A stretch of 64,000 nt of DNA from Rhodocollybia butyracea (GCA_015501585.1 JADNRY010000134.1:104394-168393), one strand, 5' to 3'. Counted from the stretch's first letter, positions 24,165 to 35,956 are shown. Program-made: numbers and translations. Notes: generated by a model not told the origin, from the letters alone.

Positions 24165-24413
24165 CCTTCCCATGCAGCTAGAAGAACTGACCGGGTCTCA
24201 CAAAGAAAACAAGACGCTAGTACACTTTCCTGAGTCTTGAAACATCACAATGGGACGTAGAGGAACGCCAGTTTCAGGTATACAAGGGTGGTATGTTTAT
24301 TGGCAACAGTATATGATCTCGGTCCCGACTGGTAATAGTACAAAGAAAAAACTAGAACATGAACACGAACATGGGCTCGACTACTTGGGATAGAATAAGA
24401 TCACCTTTGGATC

Positions 24414-26057
24414 TTAACAAGCAATCCAAGACACCCCAGCAAGATACATCTTCGTGTCTCCCCAAGCATCGATATGCCATTCCATACCCGTTTTCGTGAC
24501 GTTGCTGGAACTCAGATGGATACGAGCATTTGTCTGGTATCCGATGTCCAACTGATTCACCGCCATGAAGACACGAGGTGCTTTGTCAAAGGTCTGATCC
24601 GGGAATGTGACTGGTTTGGAGTTTACCAACTGGGTCGCTTGTTCCCAACTTCTGACATCGCTCGTGCTGCACGTCCCGCTGGTGATCCCCTTCTTGTTCG
24701 TCGGATACGCAAACCAGGCAATACCCGCATTCCAGAGCAAAGTGTCCGACGTAGAATCAACATGTACATTGAAACCATCTGTCTGCACATCGGTCGCGTA
24801 CACCTTTGCACGAGTGTTTCTGCCTCTTTCGGTATCCACAGAAGTCAGGAAGACGACAACGGTGGGAGGGGAGGCATAGGCGTGCGCGAAGTTTATCTTA
24901 TGAGTGACCTGGCCCAGGGCTGTCGTGCGGCTGGGGTCGGTAGTATCGAAAGTGCCGCCCTGGAAGTCTTGGTTATTGGCGGGGAGTTTCAGCCAAGAGA
25001 CACCACTCGAGTAGTTTACCGTGTCCGCCCACGACTGCAGATTGATCGTGCAGCTCGCCGTGGTCACTTGCTCGACAAGCGACCTGATGCGGAAATTGAG
25101 TCCGTGGCCCATATCAAACCAGTTCAGACCAAGCAATATCTGAGGAACAGCTGGAAGGGGAGCCCCAGTGAATTTTATCGTGCCACGGTTGTCTGAGGTT
25201 GGAGTGTTCCATGGGCGAACACTCATGCTATTAAACACTCCAGTATCCAATGGTGAAACATTTACCCCAGGGTACATCGTCGCAATGAAGGTAACGTCAG
25301 TCTGTGATAGATGGGTGTTAGTGGGAGCTGACCATCCGTTGAGCGTGAATTCTGCAGGAATAGCATACTCCATTATCGAAAGGTTATCGAGTGCTGATGC
25401 AGTGACATCTGCGGCAGTGTACTGATTAAAAACCTGGGCGTCAACCTGGGCTCTGGTCCAGCCCTGGCTTATCCTATAAGCGTCGTAGACCACCGGTCTA
25501 TTCCATTGGATGTTAGCGTTAGGCTGCTGATGTTCGTGGATACACCCAAGGGCATGCCCAAACTCGTGAACTACAGTGCGAGAGAACTCGTCGTCGTCGG
25601 TATTGTCATTAAACCATCCAAAGTTCATGGTGGCTTGACCGGCCGGCCTGAGGAGCGCGTCAGTACCGAGATATGACCACGATCCAACGTTTTGATCAAA
25701 GTTAATGCGAATTTCAGCAGTGTTATCATCTACAAAGCTGAAATGGATGTTTGCGTATTGCTCCCACACGACAGCATACTGGCGAATCTTGGATTGAACG
25801 AAAGGGCTGCCGCCCATGAAGTAACAACGAAGAGTACGACCAGGCAGCCACATCTTTCGGACGTAAAGACCGATAGCCAGAGGCGCATCGGGTGTCGGAG
25901 TAGCTAGAGCAGCAGCGGGAGTGATACCACCAGCCGGTGACAAAGGGTTGCTGAACGAGTTCCCAGCATTGTTAGGATTCTCTTTGAGAGCTGCTTCAAC
26001 TGCCTCCCATGCTTTCTCGACGGGGAGAAATGCTTGTGCGCAGAAATGGATCGACAT
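24414..26057 (-). CDS. Metzincin metalloprotease with three H-type lectin domains (gene B2)
   Basis: Intact single coding exon of 547 aa. I use ATG 26055-26057 (MSIHF); the frame extends to 26105 only through a TTG. Catalytic core: HEFGHALGCIHEH at 164-176 gives the HExxHxxGxxH zinc site (H164, E165, H168, H174), with the Met-turn SIMEY at 227-231, so it is a metzincin. Three repeats follow (about 290-355, 385-455, 480-547) with the H-type lectin pattern: hydrophobic-P.(I/V).(L/V)...., D.(G) ..., N/R-rich strand, W.DT..Y..GVSW. No signal peptide is visible. Family knowledge: H-type lectin domains bind GalNAc-type sugars. I infer glycan-targeted proteolysis. It is the working copy beside the frameshifted B1. 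Confidence 0.85.
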   Translation of the reverse strand: MSIHFCAQAFLPVEKAWEAVEAALKENPNNAGNSFSNPLSPAGGITPAAALATPTPDAPLAIGLYVRKMWLPGRTLRCYFMGGSPFVQSKIRQYAVVWEQYANIHFSFVDDNTAEIRINFDQNVGSWSYLGTDALLRPAGQATMNFGWFNDNTDDDEFSRTVVHEFGHALGCIHEHQQPNANIQWNRPVVYDAYRISQGWTRAQVDAQVFNQYTAADVTASALDNLSIMEYAIPAEFTLNGWSAPTNTHLSQTDVTFIATMYPGVNVSPLDTGVFNSMSVRPWNTPTSDNRGTIKFTGAPLPAVPQILLGLNWFDMGHGLNFRIRSLVEQVTTASCTINLQSWADTVNYSSGVSWLKLPANNQDFQGGTFDTTDPSRTTALGQVTHKINFAHAYASPPTVVVFLTSVDTERGRNTRAKVYATDVQTDGFNVHVDSTSDTLLWNAGIAWFAYPTNKKGITSGTCSTSDVRSWEQATQLVNSKPVTFPDQTFDKAPRVFMAVNQLDIGYQTNARIHLSSSNVTKTGMEWHIDAWGDTKMYLAGVSWIAC

Positions 26058-26073
26058 TGTTTCGTGAAAGTGC

Positions 26074-26211
26074 CTAGATATTGAGTATTGAGATTCTAGT
26101 AGCAAGGAGTCGGATATAGCACATACTTGTTTGTAATTGCAAGGTATTAATCAAAGAAATCCACTTGAACAGAGGATGAAGGAAGAAAAGCTTCACCATG
26201 CGTCTTTTATA
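26074..26211 (-). promoter_or_regulatory. TATA box and 5'-UTR intron of gene B2
   Basis: TATAAAAG lies at 26204-26211 (minus strand). Between it and the ATG, a 53-nt intron fits 26126 (GTATGT) to 26074 (CTAG), ending 16 nt before the start codon. Equivalent donor GTACGT and acceptor sequences are present upstream of B1. Confidence 0.5.
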
Positions 26212-27029
26212 GCGAGCCAGGAGCATTAACGTACATCCTGCGTATGCAGCCCATGCATGTGCATGGGTATTCAGACAGTTCTACGAAACCCTTCTCGTCA
26301 CTTTCGCACCACAACCTATTCTTCGCTTGACGCTAAACCTTAGTCCATAGGCGAGGTACTTGATCTCAGACTTGGAAGGATGTAAAGGAGTCAATTACTC
26401 GGCACGGTTGGAAGGAAAGATCTATTGGGTCAAGAGCTGACGGTGAACGCCAGATGCGTACAGCAGAACTTGGCAGCGCTAAGTTTTTTCTTCTATTCGT
26501 CTTTGTCTCCTCTAGGTAATACTCGACTCCGGCTTACACCTTCGTTAGACTCAGCCTTTGCAGATACGCTACTGTGCACAAGTCTTTGGCGTCCTTCCCC
26601 GTATCGATTATCGACAAAACCTTGTACCTCGAGGCCATAGGATACGATTCATCGTTCATGAAAGTTTATCTACGCAATTGTCATGTAAATAATTAGGTTC
26701 AACGTCCTCCATATATATTGGATTATACTGTCAAATGAGAGCGGGATATGTAGTCGAATAGATTCTTTTCTCCCTATTAGAAACTGGAGCAAGGGACTAT
26801 CAACTCTGCAAGCTGAACGGTGCTGTTAACGTACCTCGAATAGTTTGTGCCAGTCGATTCGGACGTATTCTATACATCTTGAGCTATGAACCTCCTGCTA
26901 TTAGCACGTACAAGCGACCACATGCGCACGACAGGAAGGAGGAAATAGGGAATAGCAGGATTAGGGGTTGGAGATAGTAAGTAGAAACAGGCTGTATCAT
27001 GTATTTAGAAACTTACTGGACGAGAACGA

Positions 27030-27350
27030 AGATTAAGCGGATGGTCGATTCTTCTTGATCATTCCAGCACTACAGCGGCGAGGTATGTTTGTACAAATGA
27101 CCCACACTTTTGGTCCAACCTTGCAATCTTTCAACTACATTTATGAAGTATTCTGGGCCGCCGTTTCAGCATTGGTTCTTGGTAGCTGGAGACGCGGGGA
27201 GTAGATCGAGCGTAACTCTAAAAAGTCATTATCAAGATCTGATCTTGAGTGCATTTTACAGCACAGAAAATAATCGATGGGATTCTCTCGGCCCCACTAA
27301 CGTCGCGAAGTCGGAGAATGACCCTTAAAACTGCTATACTTCAAAATGAT
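27030..27350 (-). pseudogene. Decayed gene A copy (A2')
   Basis: Counterpart of A1' in unit 2. On the minus strand, codons for CAVKCTQDQIL and LELRSIYSPR can be read (near 27190-27270) with deletions and frame breaks relative to gene A1. Confidence 0.55.
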
Positions 27351-28737
27351 CACTCTCAGCGGTACAACCAACGCCAAAGACATGGTTCCTGGCCTGAAGA
27401 ACTTATCCGAAGAGGACCATGGAATAATATCACGGTCCACTGAGACGCAGTTGGAACTGATTTTCCCCCCACCAAAGGGATATGAGAGTCGAAACCCCAG
27501 TGGATGGGGGGAGAGAATTTAAATTTCGGGTTAACTGCAAAATTTTTGCTTGAGCAATTTCTGGAAACGGCGTTGACGTTCTCATGAGTGTCAGTCCCAC
27601 ACGTAGAGACCGCGAATGCACTGTTCTGCTTCATCGATCGACGATCTTGGGCGCGATAGGACAAACGAAGGTTAGGTTCAGCGATAAACTTTTAATTAAG
27701 TTTATCGCTGGCTTGGGATCAAGTGCCGATAGGAAGGAAGGAAGTTTATTATTCTGAGTCTTCTGATTTGCTGTCTTTGCAGGACTTGGATAGAAGCAAT
27801 GAGGCAGTGACGACTAAAGCGACTTCTGATGGGCGAAGTTTAAGACGGCAACCGTTTGAAGGGGAGTTCTGGTAGTGCGCCGTGATGATGATGGGACCAT
27901 ACTACCATACTGATCTTGAAGCAGTGACATCTGGTACAGTAGCACCAGATTCGGCAAAAAGTTCAATGGTCCAAGAAGTAACGATGTGAGCATAATGTAT
28001 TACAGTCAGATGCATACTATTGATAAATTTGAGAACACATACCTATGCAAACTCAGCAAAAAAACTCATACTTGCATTTTGTCAGATGGCCTAAACTAAC
28101 TTCATGAGACAATGTATGGACGCAGACATAGAGATGAAAGAAGGAAGTAAGTCTATTACACGGAAAAAGAACGTACTTGCACACGCTATTCTTCTCAATC
28201 GTGCTCCGGCACCGGCTGCACTCTTACTCTTGATCCAGTTCGCCCAAAGTTAGCCATTTCACTCTTGTCATTTTCAGAACATGAAACCAACCTCGCTATC
28301 CTTGACATGATTTACTCTCGTTTTCGTTGAGATCTTACTCCTTTTTTCCTACCGTCCAATGTTTAACAATTTGGTCTTCGACATTCCCTTCTCAGTGCTC
28401 TCAATTTAGGAAAGCTATTCTTACCAGGAGGGTACAGGAGGATTAGTACCATCGTTAACCATGCATGCAATATTGGTGCCTATAGACTCAGCAAGAGAGC
28501 CAGAAATCAGAAAGCGAAGCGTTTCACATCATGAAGGAAGACAAGTAACAGGCATCCTATTTGAAGCATAAAAAAGTTAACAGTGTTTGTAATATAATTC
28601 AAGATAGTAAAGTACGGTACAGATACTATACATACTGTAAAGAGACAGAAAATAAAGGATTGTAAAGAGAATGATAAGTGCAGAAAAGTACACAAGGTGA
28701 GAATACATATGTCCAGTAGAAGAAGAAGAAATATACT
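27351..28737. other. Spacer of unit 2, no intact gene
   Basis: A 58-codon plus-strand frame starts at ATG 27346 (MITLSGTTNAKDMV), but nothing supports it being a gene. From about 27600 the DNA matches the unit 1 spacer. A palindrome-like stretch GATAAACTTTTAATTAAGTTTATC lies near 27683. Confidence 0.35.
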
Positions 28738-30340
28738 CTATATGGGCAGATTGACTTTTGTCTGTACTAATGGAAGGCGTTCAGTGGGTTGGATTGCAGA
28801 GGCGATATCTTTGTTGCCAAACATTGCCCAAACCTCATGAAGGACATGTGAAGTTTGAAGATAAGCTGGTGACAGAGCAGCGCGGGAAACTGGACCTGGG
28901 GATATCAGAGCAACGCTGTACATGATCTTGTATTGTTTTGAGTGAACTTGTACAGCGTGAAATGGGTGAAGCGGAGTGGAAAGTAATGGAATCGGGAAAA
29001 CCAGATGATTACCCGCAGCAAAGAAGAGCTGTAAGAAACTAGTGATCCGTTCATCGGTAACAACGACCAGCAGGAAATCGCCGTTCTCTTCAATTTCTCC
29101 GGTAACTCGCCATCCATGGAATTCTGGAGCTGCTGAATCTAATGTGTCCAGTGCTGTAAACAACAGCATGAGGTAGGAATGGATGTCACAGATGAGTTAA
29201 CACTCACATAAGTCATTCGCTATGCTGAAATTGTAGCCACCGGTGAGATATCGTTCAACCACTTCTCTACCTTTACCCATGCCCACCGCGCCCTGGGGAA
29301 ACTTGGCAGCCTCCTGGGTGTCTTTCGAAGCTTTTCCATAGAACTGAAAAGTTGTTGCAGTCAGTTGTGACAACTCCACAAAGGAGAAAACCAAAACACT
29401 GACCGATCGCAAAAGGAGGTGTTCAATTTTGCACATAATGATGATCATTGCAAAAGCCAGTACATGTGCACATTCTTCAGAAGATTTGCACTTCCTAAAA
29501 AGCAAGTCAAGAAATGGAGTAAAACAGATGGTTGGCCACTCGACATGGTTCCACTCTTGTGTTGGTGAAGTATTTTTCTGCACCTGTGGAACAAATGCCC
29601 AGAACTTTTGATCTACCCCGTCCAGCATGAGGTTGACACATAATTTCCTCTTCAGCCTTTCAATTTCATTGTGAAATCTTGGGAACCACTGCTTCAGGTC
29701 AACAGGAGCTGCGTCGGTTAAATTGTGTTGGTAATTTGAGATCGTGGGGACATAGAGGGAGTGTAACATCAGGAAAAGTGTTTTTTTCCTAGGGAACCAA
29801 GGGTGGCCTAAGGACAGCTAGGTGACCTGTGAATCCTATGTCATCCTAGGATTTGGCACTTGTCTTAAGGGACTCACAGCTTCCCAGGATATCCCAGGAT
29901 ATCCCAGGATTTCCTAGGATTTCCTAGGATACCCCAGGACAATTCCAGGACAACTTGGGGAAAACCAGGGAAAACTAAGGAAAACACAGTTTTGCCCTGG
30001 TCTTCATAGGACTTCCTAGGGAATCCTGGGAAACTGTGAGTTCCTTAAGACAAGTACCAAATCCTAGGATGCAATGGGGTTCATAGGTCACCTAGTTTTC
30101 CTTAGGCCACCCTTGGTCCCCTAGGAAAAAAACACTTTTCCTGATGAAGTAGCTGATATTGGCATTATAGACCGGACTGGATAACATTTCTAGAATGCAA
30201 TGTACAGCGCTGGGTAAAATCAACTGGACGATTGCTATTTCTTTGCCATCCGTATTGTTGAACCTTATTGTTGACATCTCCACTTTGTTAGTAGGCAATG
30301 GGCTAGGAAGGCATACTTTGATAGGCTGGGATAGAATATC
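28738..30340 (-). pseudogene. Gene A copy A3, interrupted by a MITE and truncated
   Basis: Exon 1 parts lie at about 30340-30147 and 29766-29404, exon 2 at 29343-29208 and exon 3 at 29153-28738, with the same intron positions and phases as A1. Exon 1 is split by a 380-bp MITE (29767-30146). Its start is lost at about 30340, where unrelated DNA begins after an ILSQPIKV reading that matches ALSQEFEI in A1. The zinc motif is changed: HELGH in A1 corresponds to CKIEH here, so two key residues are gone even without the MITE. The rest (TGGYNFSIAND, VVTDERITSFLQLFF, GNKDIASAI) is well kept, suggesting a recent loss or a non-enzymatic paralog. Confidence 0.7.
29767..30146. mobile_element. Foldback MITE, copy 1
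   Basis: 380-bp element with long terminal inverted repeats beginning CATCAGGAAAAGTGTTTTT and ending with the complement. The arms extend inward through GGTGACCT.TGAATCCTATG to a centre rich in CCCAGGATAT/CCTAGG repeats, so nearly the whole element folds on itself. It is flanked by AA on both sides (29765-29766, 30147-30148). It encodes nothing and needs a transposase in trans. A second copy lies at 34306-34667. Confidence 0.85.
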
Positions 30341-30359
30341 AACAATCAGGAAACAATCC

Positions 30360-30880
30360 CACTTGATTTAAATATTGAACATTTTTAACCTATGTACTAT
30401 TTAAATTACTTTAAATGTACCTAAATGGATACACTAGGAAACTAAGTTATAAACCCTGCAAACATCTCACTGACTACTCCATCGGCACCACCGATGAAGG
30501 TAGAGATGAGATTTAAATGGTTTTAAATTGATTTAAATGACAATCACCAGTGAGAAGTCCAAGGGCTCAGTCACTGTGTCTACAAATGAGATTTGAATGG
30601 ATTGAATGGATTTAAATAATGCTCACTCGAGAGAAGCCTAAGGGTAATGATACGGTTAAAGATTGTGATTTAAATGGATTTAAATAGATTTAAGTAACAC
30701 CTTAGAGTCCTGCTGTAGAAGATATGAATGAGACTCAAACAGATTTAAATGGCACTCACAGGTGTAAAGACCTCGTCGCACTGTTGATGACAGATTGAGC
30801 ACAAATCCAATATATTTAAATCACACTAACACTCACCAGCTAGAGAAAATATGAGTGAGATTCAAATCAATTTAAATAAC
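30360..30880. repeat. Cluster of ATTTAAAT palindromes
   Basis: Many copies of the 8-bp palindrome ATTTAAAT, often as GATTTAAATGG, spaced irregularly and mixed with CACTCACCAG-like stretches. The cluster lies just outside the C-terminal end of the KDZ transposase frame, so it may be a subterminal repeat region of that transposon. Confidence 0.6.
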
Positions 30881-32115
30881 ACTCACTCTGAACCTCATTC
30901 GTCATCCTCCTCCTCCTCCTCCTCATCATCACTACCATCCTCAACATCAGACAATTGAACTACCTTATCTGCTCTGCCTGTCTTGATGAAGTTATTCACA
31001 ATCTTTAACACAGCGGCCTCCTCAGTTCTTTGATTCACTGCCTCAGTCCAATCAACCTGCAGCGATGGTCTTCTTTCTTGCACATACAAGATAAGCAACT
31101 TGCCTTCCTTTGGCCAACTCCCACCCAGACGTTCAAATTTGGCACAAGCCTGTTTCTCCATTTCGTGATACCTGTATGCACATTGCAAAGTGTACGCGTG
31201 TGAGCCCGCATTGATGGATTATCTGTGGTAGAGGTACTGTCGGGGGAGAGAGACGACACAGAGCCAAATTCTCTCCAGATACTATTCATGACCTCACAAG
31301 ACTGAATGAACCACCGGAATTTGGCTTCCAGAAGTTCTACCTCCTTGATATATTGTAAAGTATCCACTCTGTTTTGATGCCATAGAATGCGTTTCCCTGT
31401 AACACTTGGTATAAGCATTGAAGCCAAAAGCGAATGTAACAGGAAGACATACCTTCCAGCACACTTTTCAGATCTTTTCCTCCGTTTTCCTGAAACCATT
31501 GCATGCCCCAAATCCACCCTGCCAATTGTGAAGCTTGGCCAAGTGATGCATCCTCTTGAATGTTTTTCAAGTACATGTCCTCATCTGCCAACCATGGAAA
31601 CCGTTCTGACTCAGCATCAATGTGTCCAAGGTCTACTAGACACTGATGGGCATGATGGTACTTTTCTGCCCAGCCATCCTTGCGATTTCTGATTGCCCTG
31701 ATGTACTTGGTTGAATGAATGTTCCGTTCCTGGCTGCTGCTATTTTTGTATTTGACACCAATGCAGCTTTTTATGTGTAAGATTGCATCTTGCAGGTCCC
31801 AAATTGCATCATGCGCCTGGCCCTTTCTGAGAGCTACCTTGACCTTGGCAAATTCATTGAGGCCATATCAAGCGCAAGTTTCTGCATTCTTGAAGTGTGA
31901 TGGGAGGAGTAGTTGGCATTCAGGGTTGTTGTAGTCAGAGTGTTTGAGGTTTGAAGGGGTATCCTTGGGATTAGTGTACAAGATGATATCCTGGAGCTTG
32001 GGACAGATAACAACATACGTCTTGCAAAGGTCGTTTAATGATTTCCACAGACGTAAGCATTTGCTGGTGAGTTCCTTGACTGTGAGTTCCAATTTAGCTA
32101 CTTTGAGACAGTGAT

Positions 32116-33910
32116 AGGGCTAAGTGGGCAGAAGGTAAAACAACACCAACACAAACACACAATCAGACTTTTGAGTTCTGGGGTAATTCAAGATTGATCA
32201 ATGGACTCTATTGCACAAAATGCTCTATAGTCTCTGGGGTTCTCTTTGTACTTTAACTATTCCTTTCAAAACAAGACTCTGGACTTCAAAAACTTTCAAA
32301 CAAGACAAGACTGGGACTTTAACTTTCAATCAATCAACAACAACAACAACAAGTGCAAGGTCTCTTTCTTTGTCTGTTCAAATGCAATCCAAGTTCATTC
32401 AAGTTCTGTCAGAAGCAAAAGCACTCTGAATAATTCTGTTCTTTCTTCTGCCAGAAGCACCCTATTACTACAAGCTTGGCAGCAAGCCAGTTAACCTGGG
32501 GGGGGGGGGGGGGGGGAGGGATGCCTGCTCTTTCTGGAGGTCTCCCCTTGATTATATACCCAAGGAAGCCAAGAGTATTGGTAAGGGGAGCATGTGCTCT
32601 GCATACAAGGCTGTATGGCATCATATGGTCAATTCTATTGTGAAATTTTACATCAGACCCAGAAACGGTGAACAGAGACCGCCCCATGAGGTCGTTTTAC
32701 TCTATTCAGTTCCATTTCGGATCATAGATGTTCAATCTCGAGTCCTTGGTATGTTCTTTTTCATTCATTCTTGATTGTCAGTACTTACAGTGACTTATGA
32801 CTGTAAGTGTGAACCAGTAGCCCACAGGTTCTATAAGTGAGGGAGGACCTGAAGAAGGATGTATCTCAGCTATTCTCGCTTCGATAATCATCATCTAAGC
32901 CCTGCAACATCAAGTTTCATTCTAATCTTTGAAATACTGCTCCAAGGGGACAGATCTCAGTTCTATGCTGGAGCATCGGAAAACCACCCGGTATCGGGAT
33001 GTCTTACCGTATTTCCAACTCGTATAAACTCGTTTCAGGGGTTCATAAAATTTCTAAGGTCTCTGACTGATGGGTATTGAAGTATGAACATATCTATAGA
33101 AATATAGGTATATCTCCTCCTAGTACCTACTCAAATCTCGTCTCTATGGTCGGGGGACACATGGAGTATAAGGCGGGAGGGCAGGGGACGTCGACGGGAC
33201 CTGTTTGGACTCGGTTTGACCCCCACTCCTGTCCTGTATCATTGTGCTATGCACTTATTTGAAAATGAGGCATTTATCCCAACAACTGATGTAACCATGT
33301 CCTGGGACCAGAGAAGTACCCTGGATACCGGTATTTTGATGCCGTCGGATGCCTATGCACTGCTTTCGTTTGTTCTAGTGCTTCAGGGTCTCTGGTACAT
33401 TTTATTTCTTGCCCCAGATTGCCCTTTTGCATGTTCTAAGTTTTATACCCTTAGTAAGGTATTATCATTATGAGTAAGCATTTCCTATGGAAGGGAAAGC
33501 TTGTAATCAAGTGCTAACTAGTAGAACAATGTAAGAATCGTCCAAACGGTCCGCAACATCGAAGGTTTCATAGAAAACGGCCTCCTGGTGAGGTAGTTTC
33601 AAGTAAATCAATTATATCAAATTCAGAGTATGGGCCAAAATGGCCGATGGTTTGAGATCAATGTTAGGCCGTCATGCGCATGAAGCGGTGGCAATACAGG
33701 CATTGTACGAGCATGTCCAATTTGGGTTTCAGTGAACACAGCACTGGGAGAAAGTCTCCAAGTGATATGAACACTACGTATCATGCAAGGACTATCCAGT
33801 AGTGGGCTTTAAGTCTAGTTTTAGACTCAAAAAGTCTCGGGGCGTATCAACAGAGAACTCGTCTGATAACATCAGGTTAGCTCGAGAAGAACTACAGGAA
33901 TTGCTACGTA
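32116..33910. other. Unidentified insertion within the KDZ gene
   Basis: KDZ-like coding stops near 33910 (...LKDEQQQ) and resumes near 32115 (CLKVAKLELTVKELT). The 1.8 kb between shows no recognised coding. It contains CAACAACAACAAC near 32337, a run of 19 G at 32498-32516 and a region with repeated CAAGAC. It could be a degraded LTR or another element; I could not find clear ends or a target duplication. Confidence 0.4.
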
Positions 33911-34305
33911 CTGCTGTTGCTCATCTTTAAGAGCTTTGTTCATGAAAATAGGCAATACCCCGTTAAGGCTATCATCTCTCCTAGTTGAACACTCCTCTGA
34001 TAACTCAATGAGTTTATTGAGTACCGTTTCTTGTGTTTCCACTGAATATACATTAGTCAATGATATCAACATTAAGCCAAAAACGTTCACTCACATTTGC
34101 CACTTTTGTTCACATTTGCCACTTTTGTGTCTATAAACGCTAGTCCATTCACCTTTGGCATTTAGGCTTGGTTTAGTTGACTGTTTCTCCCAGACCTCAA
34201 CATTCTCGTGTCCACAATTCATGCTGTGTTGGAGAAACTCCGCTAGTTTCTTATCCTGACCGGTCCTGTTTTTTGCCAATTGGGTTGATAGATAGGCCGC
34301 TGTAA

Positions 34306-34667
34306 CATCAGGAAAAGCCGTTTTTGCCTAGGTGACCCTAGAGTGGCCTAAAGCAAACTAGGTGACCTATGAATCCTATGGCATCCTAGAAATTTGGGCT
34401 TGTCCCTTGCCAGTCAAGGCTCTTGAGGATTCCCTAGGGTATCCTAGGCAAACCCAGGGCAAGCCTAGGTTTGCCCAGGTTTGCCCAGGTGTTCCCCAGG
34501 AGCACCTGGGCAAACCTGGGCACACCTAGGCTTGCCTAAGGAATCCTCAAGAGCCTTGACTGGCAAGGGACGAGCCCAAATTCCTAGGACGCCATAGGAT
34601 TCATAGGTCACCTAGTTTGCTTTAGGCCACTCTAGGGTCACCTAGGCAAAAACGGCTTTTCCTGATG
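34306..34667. mobile_element. Foldback MITE, copy 2
   Basis: 362-bp element of the same family as 29767-30146. The ends are CATCAGGAAAAGCCGTTTTTG and its complement, with long arms containing GGTGACCTATGAATCCTATGG and a centre of CCTAGG/CCCAGG-rich sequence. It is flanked by AA on both sides (34304-34305, 34668-34669). It sits in what appears to be an intron of the KDZ transposase, between the DWNW block and the next coding stretch. Confidence 0.85.
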
Positions 34668-35956
34668 AACCAAGGGAATAAGGACAATTATATGAAAACC
34701 TAGATAGCACAACGTACATGTATTCAACATTTTCAACCAATTCCAATCATTGAACTGGGCTGTCAGAACTTTGTGTCAATGGCTGTGGTTCATCTCTTTT
34801 GAACTGCTGCCAATTGGCTTATTCTCTGCCCATGCACACTTGATTGCTTCACCATTGGTTTGGCAGCAGCAGTCAGTGTAGTTAAGAGAGTAGCAATACT
34901 TGCAATCACTCTTGTGGCCTTTGAGGTGTAATTTGGGAATCAATGGAACAAGCATGTCCAACATCTCACTGATATTAGGAGTGTTGATAAATGGCTCTTG
35001 GGCAAAGTGTGCTTTGAGGTTCTTGGAGAATTGGCAAGAAATATCATATGTGAATACTATGCGCTTGATGGCCTTTGCACCCTGTAGAGAGTGTTGCAAC
35101 TGCTGCAACATCATCCACAGAGTGTAGTCAGCATTAATGTACCTAAAGCGGTTTGTAAGGCCAGGGAATTGGGATGCAAAAAGGCACATATCTCTCTCCC
35201 TTGTCCAAGTCTACCATTGACAGAAAAACACTATGTTGAGCACACATGCCACCAACAACTCCAGTGATTACCAACCCCTTGAACTTTAACTTGCTTTGCA
35301 TTGCGATCACGTTGAATTTTGAACATGTTGATTTCTAGCAAATAAGTAAGTGAAAAAGTGTTTCAAGGTAATTTGGCGGGATATACCTCTGGAGAGGAAG
35401 CCTCATAGTCTTTGAGCACTCTGCAGTATTCCAATTCTACAGGGAACAGCCAAAAGCCCAACATCATCTGGGTTGTCAATCTTCTTCTTTCGTTGAAGTC
35501 CAAAGTGGCCATCTTCTGAGATGAAGATTGTTGCCAGATGGCTAAAAGAAGTGAGATGAGCAACAGAAAAACAATGATAGTTGAACAAATGTACTTGAAT
35601 TGATTGTTCCAATCCTTGCCATTGGGGTCCCACTCCCCCGTGGGAATGTTGAAGCCAGGTGTCGGACATACGAGACAAGGCTGTATGACGCTCCTTGGTG
35701 GTCAGAAAGTGAAAAGTTTGTTGATTCCATGATGCTGGCTGCTGAAGAGCTTAATCCTATGGATTCTCCAAACTTGACTGTGCGAATAAAAGGTTGCATT
35801 GGGTTCTGAAAACACATAAGATTGTGAAAAAGAACAGTAACGAGCTCTTACTTTGACAGTGTGTGGAGCGAGGGGGTTTGCTTGGCATTGCTTAGCCCAC
35901 ATGTAATCTTGCACGGACTTCTTGGAAGTTAACAAATGCTGTATGAAGTCTTCTAG

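Larger units (their letters stand above)
14800..30340. repeat. Segmental tandem duplication carrying genes A and B
   Basis: Unit 1 (about 14.8-22.1 kb), unit 2 (about 22.5-28.3 kb) and a partial unit 3 (28.7-30.34 kb) share order and sequence: gene A, an upstream degenerate open region on +, gene B, its TATA region, a decayed A copy (A'), then a spacer whose end contains CTTCTCAATCGTGCTC (near 22064 and 28190). The TATA boxes at 19506 and 26204, and the stretch TCCATATAT.TTGGAT.ATACTGTC near 20050 and 26710, also match. Unit 3 is interrupted at about 30340 by transposon DNA. Confidence 0.8.

Noticed and set aside
24474..25196. 240-codon open frame on + opposite gene B2
   Set aside because: Shadow of the highly conserved B2 coding strand; the same frame is broken opposite B1 and has no features of its own.
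26058..26105. N-terminal extension of gene B2
   Set aside because: It begins with TTG, contains the proposed 5'-UTR intron and is not kept in the B1 copy.
27346..27522. 58-codon plus-strand frame (MITLSGTTNAK)
   Set aside because: Short, not conserved in the matching spacer of unit 1, no promoter or family evidence.
32498..32516. Run of 19 G as a functional quadruplex
   Set aside because: A single homopolymer run, prone to sequencing error, with no other support.
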